Notes under the pieces: generated by a model
Told to the model about the DNA's origin: nothing
The model's input: the letters and a program-made list of their open reading frames with translations, nothing else
Database searches by the model: none
Part shown: piece after piece, positions 7,764 to 14,500 of the stretch
Layout of the letters: every line of letters starts with the position of its first letter
How positions within the stretch are numbered: the first letter of the stretch is position 1
Program-made: the position numbers and the translations under genes
Assembly (NCBI GenBank): GCA_958435885.1
Contig: CAUBHZ010000008.1
Coordinates: forward strand, 1 to 15,861
Length of the DNA: 15,861 bases
Direction: 5' to 3'
DNA from: an uncultured Intestinimonas sp.
GTDB taxonomy: Bacteria > Bacillota_A > Clostridia > Oscillospirales > Oscillospiraceae

Positions 7764-8704
7764 TACTTGTCACCTCCGCCCATGGCGATCCGGATACGGG
7801 GGTCCAGAAGGCCGATGACGATGTCGCTGATGAGGTTGCAGATCACCGTCAGGACGGCGATGATGAGGAGCACCGCCTGGACCACCGGGAAATCCTGCAC
7901 CACGATGGAGTTGAGGAGCAGGTTTCCCATACCGGTGATGTTGAAGATCTTCTCGGTGACCACCGCGCCGGAGATGAGCCAGGGGATGGACATGAAGACC
8001 TGGACGGTGACGATGATGAGGGCGTTGCGCAGCACGTGCTTGACCATGACGGTGCGGCGGGGCAGGCCCTTGGCAAAGGCGGTGGTGACATACTTCTCGT
8101 TGAGGACCTCCAGCACCTCCGCCTTGGTCAGGCGGATGGACCCGGCCACGCTGGAGGCCACCAGGGAGAAGACGGGCAGGATGAAGTAGGCCGCGCTCTT
8201 GTCGCCGCTGATGGGCAGGATGTCCAGCCACACGGCAAAGATCAGGATGAGCAGCGCCCCCAGCCAGAAGGCCGGCATGGCGGTGAGGACCAGGGTGAAG
8301 TTCACCGTGAGCCGGTCAAAGAGGGAGTCCTTTTTGATGGCGCACAAGAGGCCCACCGGCAGGGCGATGAGCATTTCGATGACCAGAGACCAGCCGCACA
8401 GGATGAGGCTTTTGGGGATGCGGGAGGCCATCAGGTCCCACACCGGCACCTTATACCGGGTGGAGGTGCCGAAGTCCCGCTCCAGGACGATCCCCTTCAC
8501 CCAGTCCGCATACTGCTCCACCAGGGGGCGGTCGTAGCCCATCTCGTGGGCGATCTCGGCCTTTTTCTCCGCCGACACCTTCCGGTCCACCACCATGTCC
8601 ACCGGGTTGCCCGGCATCATGTAGAGCAGGCTGAATACCAGGATGGAAACGGACACCACCAGCAGCACGCCCTGAAGGACCCGTTTGATGAGATAGCTTT
8701 TCAT
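7763..8704 (-). CDS. dppB: Peptide ABC transporter permease, DppB/OppB type
   Basis: The 313-residue inner-membrane protein forms the other half of the channel. The N-terminus MKSYLIKRVLQGVLLVV and the following MMPGNPVD at 29-36 are hallmarks of the DppB/OppB branch, as is the LERDFGTSTRYKVPVWDLM region at 74-92. Hydrophobic helices cluster at about 9-29, 100-123, 136-163, 172-190, 225-250 and 275-300. The EAA-type ATPase docking loop lies at about 200-229 (VLNEKYVTTAFAKGLP...). AGGAGGAGGAA lies a few bases upstream of the ATG at 8704; an in-frame extension of 57 codons overlaps the serine hydrolase gene and is not membrane-like. The gene follows the hydrolase stop by 23 nt and overlaps the next permease gene by one base. 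Confidence 0.95.
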   Translation of the reverse strand: MKSYLIKRVLQGVLLVVSVSILVFSLLYMMPGNPVDMVVDRKVSAEKKAEIAHEMGYDRPLVEQYADWVKGIVLERDFGTSTRYKVPVWDLMASRIPKSLILCGWSLVIEMLIALPVGLLCAIKKDSLFDRLTVNFTLVLTAMPAFWLGALLILIFAVWLDILPISGDKSAAYFILPVFSLVASSVAGSIRLTKAEVLEVLNEKYVTTAFAKGLPRRTVMVKHVLRNALIIVTVQVFMSIPWLISGAVVTEKIFNITGMGNLLLNSIVVQDFPVVQAVLLIIAVLTVICNLISDIVIGLLDPRIRIAMGGGDK

Positions 8705-8727
8705 AAACTCGTGTTCCTCCTCCTGGC

Positions 8728-10152
8728 CTACGGCGCTTCCGTCCGGACCCGCTGATAGATCCGGGAGCCGCACTTCACACCCCAGGCAGAGCCGTTCCGG
8801 GTGAAGAAGCGCAGGGTGCTCACCCGCTTCTCCGGCTCCTTGGCGTCCACCGCAACGAAGATGTTCTGTCCGCACCAGCGCAGCAGCACCGGCTTGTCCT
8901 GATAGGTGCCGCTCAGGACGCCGTCCTTGAGCTCCACCACGCAGTGGGCGGGCAGGCCCTCCCGGGCCAGATAGTCACCGCAGAGCATCTCCGGCCGGCT
9001 GAAGGTCCCCCCGTTGGGGACGGCCCAGTAGTGCTCGGTCTCCAGGGGCAGGCCCAGGAGGAAGTTGTAGCAGATCCACTGGAACTCCTCCACGTCCAGG
9101 TCGCCCTCGTTGCACAGGACGGCCACGCCGTAGCCGCCCTCCATGAGGCCGCCCTGGGTGGACACGCCGTGGAGGCCGCCGGAGTGCTGGCACACCATTT
9201 TCCCGCCTATGAGGCTCTTCTCCAGCCCCATGCAGTAGTAATACTTTTTCCGCAGGGGGAAGGCTTTCCCGATCATCAGCTCCACCGCCTCGGCGGGGAC
9301 GACCTGCTTCCCCTCCCAGACGCCGCCGTTGGAGAGCATCTGGTAGTATCTCGTGATGTCCCTGGCGGTGGACTTCACGCAGGCACAGCCCCGGAAGGGG
9401 GGCAGGATGGACCAGTTGTCGTCCCACACCAGCTTGCCGTCGTCGTCCCGCTCGAAGAGGCTGGTGATGTTGTCCCCGGCCAGGGCCCGGGCCTCGGTGC
9501 AGTCCACATCCAGCACCGTCCGGGTCATGCCCAGGGGCTCGAAGAGCCGCTTTTTCAGAAATTCCTCCAGGGGGATGCCGGCGGCCTGGTCCACGATGTA
9601 GGAGAGGATGGCGTAGCCCTCGTTGGAGTAGCTCATGTACTCCCCCGGCGCCCCCACCGGCTCATAGCTGCCGGCCGATATGTAGTCCACGATCTGCTCG
9701 ATGCGGTCCATTTTGTTGGGGGCGGTGCGCACCATCTCCCGGTACCAGTGGGTGTCCCGCTCCTTGCTGTTCATGGCGATGGACCACTCCAGAGGCTCCA
9801 TGGGGGGCAGGCCCGACCGGTGCATGGCCAGGTTCCGCACCGTGACGCACTCGTCCGGCGTCCCGGGGATGTGGAAGTCGGGGAAGTATTTCACCACCGG
9901 GTCCTCCAGGCTCATCCTCCCCTCCACATCCAGGATGCAGCAGGCCAGGGCCGTCATGGATTTGCTCATGGAGGCGATGCCGAACACCGTGTCGGTGTCC
10001 ACCGGCTTTTGCTGCTCGATGCTCCGGTACCCGAAGCCCTTCTCATAGAGGATGCCCTCCGGTCCCCGGATGCACACCGCCATGCCGGGGTAGCCCCGCT
10101 TTCGGAACCGCGCCTCCAGGCAGGCATCCAGTTCTTTCACATTTCCCTCCAT
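8728..10152 (-). CDS. Beta-lactamase-fold serine hydrolase (class C / D-aminopeptidase-like)
   Basis: The 474-residue product has the fold of class C beta-lactamases, D-Ala-D-Ala carboxypeptidases and D-aminopeptidase DAP. The catalytic signatures are complete: S61-M-S-K64 (nucleophile and general base), Y175-S-N177 and H323-S-G-G in place of the KTG box. Residues from about 375 to the end are a separate beta-rich C-terminal region, as found in several D-peptidase and esterase relatives. No signal peptide or lipobox is present at the preferred ATG, so the enzyme should be cytoplasmic, which argues against a beta-lactamase acting on antibiotics outside. AGAGGTGA supports this start; the open frame continues to 10314 but that extension covers the likely promoter and lacks similarity. 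It is the first gene of the peptide operon. Substrate could be a D-amino acid peptide, amide or ester; this is inference. Confidence 0.88.
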   Translation of the reverse strand: MEGNVKELDACLEARFRKRGYPGMAVCIRGPEGILYEKGFGYRSIEQQKPVDTDTVFGIASMSKSMTALACCILDVEGRMSLEDPVVKYFPDFHIPGTPDECVTVRNLAMHRSGLPPMEPLEWSIAMNSKERDTHWYREMVRTAPNKMDRIEQIVDYISAGSYEPVGAPGEYMSYSNEGYAILSYIVDQAAGIPLEEFLKKRLFEPLGMTRTVLDVDCTEARALAGDNITSLFERDDDGKLVWDDNWSILPPFRGCACVKSTARDITRYYQMLSNGGVWEGKQVVPAEAVELMIGKAFPLRKKYYYCMGLEKSLIGGKMVCQHSGGLHGVSTQGGLMEGGYGVAVLCNEGDLDVEEFQWICYNFLLGLPLETEHYWAVPNGGTFSRPEMLCGDYLAREGLPAHCVVELKDGVLSGTYQDKPVLLRWCGQNIFVAVDAKEPEKRVSTLRFFTRNGSAWGVKCGSRIYQRVRTEAP

Positions 10153-10184
10153 TTTGTTCACCTCTGGCCCTTGATTCAGCCCCG

Positions 10185-10216
10185 CCGGCAGACGCCCCCG
10201 TGGAGGGCGCCGCCGG
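10185..10216. other. Leader hairpin in the 5' region of the peptide operon
   Basis: Two stacked stems are visible: outer CCGGC (10185-10189) with GCCGG (10212-10216), an internal loop of three against two bases, and inner CGCCC (10193-10197) with GGGCG (10205-10209) around a seven-base loop. It lies between the proposed operon promoter and the ribosome site of the serine hydrolase gene. No T-tract follows on the minus strand, so it is not a terminator. It may affect stability or translation; no known riboswitch class is recognised. Confidence 0.5.
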
Positions 10217-10257
10217 TTGTTGCATTTTATTTCATAATAACGGGAGGATTTTGTATT

Positions 10258-10286
10258 ATCATAGGCGCTTTCCCGCCGCCGCGCAA
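10258..10286 (-). promoter_or_regulatory. Probable promoter of the peptide operon
   Basis: On the minus strand TATGAT (complement of 10258-10263; five of six consensus bases) stands 17 bases after TTGCGC (complement of 10281-10286; three of six). A weak -35 with a good -10 fits a promoter that needs an activator. Transcription would begin near 10251, giving a leader of about 100 nt ahead of the serine hydrolase gene. It lies just downstream of the terminator of the LysR gene, as expected for a separate unit. Confidence 0.55.
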
Positions 10287-10356
10287 CGGGCATCTTTTTC
10301 AATCTTTCTTCCATATTTGGACGAACTTCTAAGCAATATCACATGCCGCGCCGGGC

Positions 10357-10380
10357 TGCATGTCATGCATGCTGTATGCA
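10357..10380. promoter_or_regulatory. ATGC-rich imperfect palindrome, possible regulator site
   Basis: The 24 bases start with TGCATG and end with TATGCA around the self-complementary CATGCATG, giving several overlapping inverted half-sites. It lies about 70 nt upstream of the proposed operon -35 box, between that promoter and the LysR-gene terminator. The position would suit an activator, but it is farther upstream than usual for LysR-type sites, and no binding motif for this regulator is known to me. Confidence 0.3.
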
Positions 10381-10416
10381 AAAAAGGCGTCGCAACCTCC
10401 CGGATCGCGGCGCCTT
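10380..10416 (-). terminator. Intrinsic terminator of the LysR-type regulator gene
   Basis: Read leftward, the RNA would form AAGGCG (complement of 10411-10416) paired with CGCCTT (complement of 10384-10389), then one mismatch and a CGC/GCG extension (10407-10409 with 10391-10393) around a 13-base loop. It is followed by a run of T on the minus strand (complement of 10380-10385). It sits 55 nt beyond the stop codon of the regulator gene, in the right orientation, and separates it from the peptide operon. Confidence 0.75.
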
Positions 10417-10471
10417 CGCTTTCATAGTTTACATCACTAGAGGATACCTGTCAAGCCCACAGTTTCCAGGC

Positions 10472-11371
10472 TCATCCTTCTCTGGATGCCGGCCCTCGGG
10501 CAGCGGCGGCCACAGTGAGGTCCAGAAAGCGCCTGAGCACCGGGTCGTCGGAGTCTGCGTGACAGAGGACCCCGTAAGAGAGCAGAGGCGTATTTTTAAG
10601 GGGGACATACGAGATGGTGTCGTCGTAAAAGGACACCCTGGGCAGGATGGAGCAGCCGTACCCCGCCCGGACCAGGGTGAGGATCACCCTGGGGTTCTCG
10701 CTGGCGTGCACCTTCTCGGGGGAGATGTGCTGGATCACCCGGTTCTGGACCTCCACCGCCCTGGAGGGGATGGAATAGGAATTGCACAGGATGAACTCCT
10801 GGTCGTAGAGTGCCCGCTCCTCGATGGCGTCCAGGTGGGCGCAGGGGTGGTTCCGGGGCAGGACGCAGCACAGGGGGATCTGCCCCAGTTCCCGGAAGAC
10901 GAAGCTCTCCTTAACGGGCAGGTTCTCCCGGAAGCCGAAGAGCACCTGGAGTTCGTTCTGGAAAAAGAGGTTGAGGAGGGAGCGGTGGGGGATCACCCGG
11001 AGGAAGGGGTGAAAGGCGGGGATCTGCTCCCGGCACCGGTCCAGGATGCCGCAGAGGAAGTCCAGGTCGGTCTCGCTCTCACACCCGATGGCCAGGGTCT
11101 GGACCCGGGCGTTGGTGTGGTGGCGGATCTTGGCCGTGGCCAGCTTCAGCTGCCCCAGGATCTGCTTGGCGTGCTCCAGGAAGATGGCCCCGTCGGCGGT
11201 GAGGGAGACGGTTCGGGTGGTGCGCAGGAAGAGCTTGGTGTCCAGCTCCTCCTCCAGGGAGCGGATCTGCCGGGAGACGGCGGACTGGGTGATGTTCAGA
11301 GCCTCCGACGCCCGGGCGAAGTTCAGATTCTCCGCCACCTGGAGGAAGCTCTCCAACTGTTGTATATTCAA
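10472..11371 (-). CDS. LysR-type transcriptional regulator
   Basis: The 299-residue product has the normal LysR layout. A winged helix-turn-helix lies at about 1-60 (QLESFLQVAENLNFARASEAL, then ITQSAVSRQIRSLE and the TRTVSLTADG wing end), a linker helix at about 62-85, and a two-lobed effector-binding domain at about 91-290. The start codon is TTG: a GGGGTGA ribosome site stands six bases upstream, the translation from it begins exactly where family members do, and the upstream ATG reading closes after four codons. The gene has its own near-consensus promoter and its own terminator. It lies upstream of the peptide operon on the same strand and divergent from the activase gene. Either could be its target; the effector is unknown. 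LysR proteins usually regulate a divergent neighbour and themselves, which favours the activase side, but the peptide operon is equally close. Confidence 0.93.
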   Translation of the reverse strand: MNIQQLESFLQVAENLNFARASEALNITQSAVSRQIRSLEEELDTKLFLRTTRTVSLTADGAIFLEHAKQILGQLKLATAKIRHHTNARVQTLAIGCESETDLDFLCGILDRCREQIPAFHPFLRVIPHRSLLNLFFQNELQVLFGFRENLPVKESFVFRELGQIPLCCVLPRNHPCAHLDAIEERALYDQEFILCNSYSIPSRAVEVQNRVIQHISPEKVHASENPRVILTLVRAGYGCSILPRVSFYDDTISYVPLKNTPLLSYGVLCHADSDDPVLRRFLDLTVAAAARGPASREG

Positions 11372-11377
11372 ATATAG

Positions 11378-11384
11378 TCACCCC
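11378..11384 (-). promoter_or_regulatory. Ribosome binding site that sets the TTG start
   Basis: On the minus strand GGGGTGA, within AAGGGGTGA, is followed by six bases and then TTG. The nearby ATG at 11390-11392 reads ATG-GAT-AAG-GGG-TGA and stops, so the TTG at 11371 is the only sensible start for the LysR gene. Confidence 0.8.
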
Positions 11385-11407
11385 TTATCCATGCTATTTT
11401 CTCATCA

Positions 11408-11436
11408 ATAATACCATTTTTTCACTTCTATTTCAA
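11408..11436 (-). promoter_or_regulatory. Sigma-A-type promoter of the LysR gene
   Basis: The minus strand reads TTGAAA (complement of 11431-11436), 17 bases, then TATTAT (complement of 11408-11413), each matching consensus at five of six positions. Transcription should start near 11402, leaving a leader of about 30 nt before the TTG start. This is the best promoter of the regulator-activase gap. Confidence 0.8.
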
Positions 11437-11459
11437 TATAAAACATGTTTTAATACTAT
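11431..11459 (+). promoter_or_regulatory. Possible rightward promoter of the activase gene
   Basis: The plus strand has TTTCAA (11431-11436), 17 bases, then TACTAT (11454-11459), only three and four consensus matches. The -35 hexamer is the same six bases as the -35 of the leftward LysR promoter, so the two promoters would overlap back to back. A leader of roughly 80 nt would precede the ATG at 11548. The weak boxes make this a tentative call. Confidence 0.35.
11439..11452. promoter_or_regulatory. Perfect 14-bp palindrome in the divergent promoter region
   Basis: TAAAACATGTTTTA is a perfect dyad. It lies immediately upstream of the LysR-gene -35 box and between the -35 and -10 hexamers of the possible activase promoter. 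This position suits an operator controlling both genes, perhaps for the LysR protein itself. The AT-rich setting raises the chance of a fortuitous palindrome. Confidence 0.45.
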
Positions 11460-11547
11460 GATGGAAAGTTACTCCCAGCAAACGGGAGGAAATGGGGCGC
11501 CGGGCACCGTCCGCGCCGTGAATTTTAGAGAAAGAACGAAGGAAGCT

Positions 11548-14500
11548 ATGACAGCGAGCATGCAGGAAAAGACCTCCGGGCAGGGGCTGGCCGCGGGGAT
11601 CGACATCGGTTCCACCACCACCAAGATCGCGGTCCTGGACCCGGAGAAGGGAGAGATTTTATACTCTGACTACCAGCGCCACCACGCCGACCAGGTCCAG
11701 AGCGTCATACGGGTGATGGAGGAGCTGGAGCGGCGGTTTCCCGGCGAGACCTTCCGCTTCTGCCTGACGGGGTCGGGCGCCAAGCCCATCGCCGAGGGCC
11801 TGGGCCTCCCCTTCGCCCAGGAGGTGGCGGCCAACGCCGCCGCCCTGAAGCGCCGGTACGAGAAGGTGGGCTGCGCCATCGAGCTGGGCGGCCAGGATGC
11901 CAAGATGATCTTCTTCCAGACCGATCCCGCCACCGGCGTCCTCACCGTGGCCGACATGCGCATGAACGGCAGCTGCGCCGGCGGCACCGGCGCCTTCATC
12001 GACGAGATCGCCTCCCTGCTGAAGGTGCCCGTCCAGGACTTCAACGCCCTGGCGGAGCAGGGCACCTGCGTCTACGACATCTCCGGCCGGTGCGGCGTCT
12101 ACGCCAAGACCGACATCCAGCCCCTCCTCAACCAGGGGGTGGCCAAGTCGGACCTGGCCCTCTCCGCCTTCCACGCCATCGCCAAGCAGACCATCGGCGG
12201 CCTGGCCCAGGGCCTGGAGATCACCCGGCCCGTGGTCTTTGAGGGCGGTCCCCTCACCTTCAACCCCGCCCTGGTGCGGGTCTTTGCCCAGCGGCTGGGC
12301 CTGTCGGAAGAGGAGGTCCTCATCCCGCCCCACCCCGAGCTCATGGTGGCCTGCGGGGCGGCGGTGTGCGTGGACACCATGTTCCGGGACCGCTCCGCGG
12401 CGGCGGAGCCCGCCCGGCTGCTGGAGCAGCTCAGGAGCGGAGAGTTCCGGGCCACGGAGGACCAGCCCCGGGAGGCCAGGCCCTTCTTCGCCACGGCGGA
12501 GGAGCGGCAGGCCTTCGAGGAGCGCAACCGGAAGCGCCCCCTGGTCTGGAAGGAGCCCCAGGCCGGGGAGGAGGTGTGGGCCTACCTGGGCATCGACTCG
12601 GGGAGCACCACCACCAAGTTCGTCCTCATGGACGACAACGAGGAGCTGCTGGGCTCCTTCTACGCCCCCAACGACTGGGAGCCCCAGAAGGTGGCCAAGC
12701 GGGCCCTCATCGAGATCCCGGACCGCTACCGCAGGGCGGGTGCCACCTTACATATCCTGGCGGCGGGCACCACCGGCTACGGCGAGATGCTCTTCGCCAA
12801 GGCTTTCCAGGCGGAGTACCACACGGTGGAGACGGTGGCCCACGCCCGGGCGGCCAAGAAGTACGTGGCCGACGCCACCTTCATCCTGGACATCGGCGGC
12901 CAGGACATGAAGGCCATGTGGCTGGACAAGGGCATCATCACCAACATCCTGGTCAACGAGGCCTGCTCCTCCGGCTGCGGCTCCTTTCTGGAGAACTTCG
13001 CCTCCTCCCTGGGCATCCCCACCAAGGGCATCGAGGAGGCCGCCTTCGCCTCCCGGCACCCGGCGGTGCTGGGCAGCCGCTGCACCGTATTCATGAACAG
13101 CAGCATCATCACCGAGCAGCGCAACGGCCGCAGCGCCGAGGACATCATGGCCGGCCTGTGCCGCTCCATCATCGAAAACGTCTTCACCAAGGTCATCCGC
13201 CTTTCCAACCTGGACTCCCTGGGGGACAAGATCGTGGTCCAGGGCGGCACCTTTGAAAACGACGCCGTCCTCCGGGCCATGGAGGAGTACACCGGACGGG
13301 AGGTCCTCCGGGCGCCCTACCCCGGCCTCATGGGTGCCATCGGCATGGCCCTCATCACCCGGGAGCGGTACAAGAAGAACCCCGCCAACCGGACCTTCCT
13401 GGACCTGGAGGAGCTGGACGGCTTCTCCTACCGCCAGGAGGAGAACGCCCCCTGCCCCTTCTGCGCCAACCACTGCAAGCGGACCATCCTCCGCTTCTCC
13501 AACGGCAGCGCCTGGATCACCAACAACCGCTGTGAGCGGGGCGAGATCCTGGGCGACCCCAAGGACGAGGCGGTGCGCAAGCAGCTCAAGGAGACCACCG
13601 CCCGGGCCACCGCCGTGCCCAACCTCTTCCGGGAGCGGGAAAAGCTCCTCTTCCAGGACTACCCCTGTCCGGAGCCCGTCCAGGACCGGGGCGTGACCAT
13701 CGGCATCCCCCGGGTGCTCTCCTTCTGGGAGGCCATGCCCTTCTGGAGCACCTTCCTCCGGGCCCTGGGCTTCACCGTCCGGCTCTCCGACCCCAGCACC
13801 CGGAAGATCTACGAGGGGGGCATCTCCGCCGTCACCTCGGACACGGTGTGCTTCCCGGCCAAGCTGGTCCACGGCCACCTGCGCAACCTGGCCGAAAAGG
13901 GCGTGGACCGCATCTTCATGCCGGTGGTCACCACCGTGCCCTCGGAGAACACGGAAAAGACCAGCCAGTCCATGTGCGCCGTGGTCAAGGGCTACCCCCT
14001 GGTCATCGGCAACTCCGACGACCCGGAAAAGCTGTGGGGCATCCCCTACGACGACCCCATGTTCCACTGGTACACCATGGAGGACCAGGAGAAGCAGCTC
14101 AAGAAGTACATGAAGGAGAAGTTCCAGATCCCGGAGGCCGAGACCCTCCGGGCCCTCCAGGCGGGCAACAGCGCCCAGGATGCCTTCCGGGACCAGCTCA
14201 AGGCCCTGGGCAAGCAGGTGCTGGACCAGGTGGAGCGGGAGGGCAAATTCGCCGTGGTGCTGGCCGCCCGGCCCTACCACAACGACGCCCTGGTCAACCA
14301 CGAGCTGCCCGAGATGTTCACCGGCATGGGCATCCCCGTGCTGACGGCGGACTCCCTCCCCGGCATCGAGGAGGAGGACCTGAGCCTGAGCCGGCTGGAC
14401 ATCGTCAACAACTTCCACGCCCGGATGATCTCCTCCGCCATCCTGGCGGCCCGGAGCCCCAGCCTGGAGTACGTCCAGCTGGTCAGCTTCGGCTGCGGCC

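Noticed and set aside
10153..10314. N-terminal extension of the serine hydrolase by 54 codons
   Set aside because: The extension is basic and family-unlike, covers the proposed promoter and leader hairpin, and a good ribosome site stands at the internal ATG (10152).
8944..10332. A 462-codon plus-strand open frame opposite the serine hydrolase gene
   Set aside because: It is antisense to a gene with complete catalytic motifs and is a result of GC-rich codon use.
11492..11520. Short leader-peptide-like frame in front of the activase gene
   Set aside because: It has only nine codons, and GGAGG is just two bases from the ATG, too close for good initiation. No regulatory codon run is present.
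11520..11536. Resemblance to a CodY box in the activase leader
   Set aside because: Only the first AATTTT half matches; the rest fits only if a base is shifted. AT-rich gaps give such matches by chance.
11458..11547. In-frame 30-codon extension of the activase gene
   Set aside because: The ATG at 11458 has no ribosome site and overlaps the possible -10 box, whereas AAGGA precedes the ATG at 11548. The choice is not certain.
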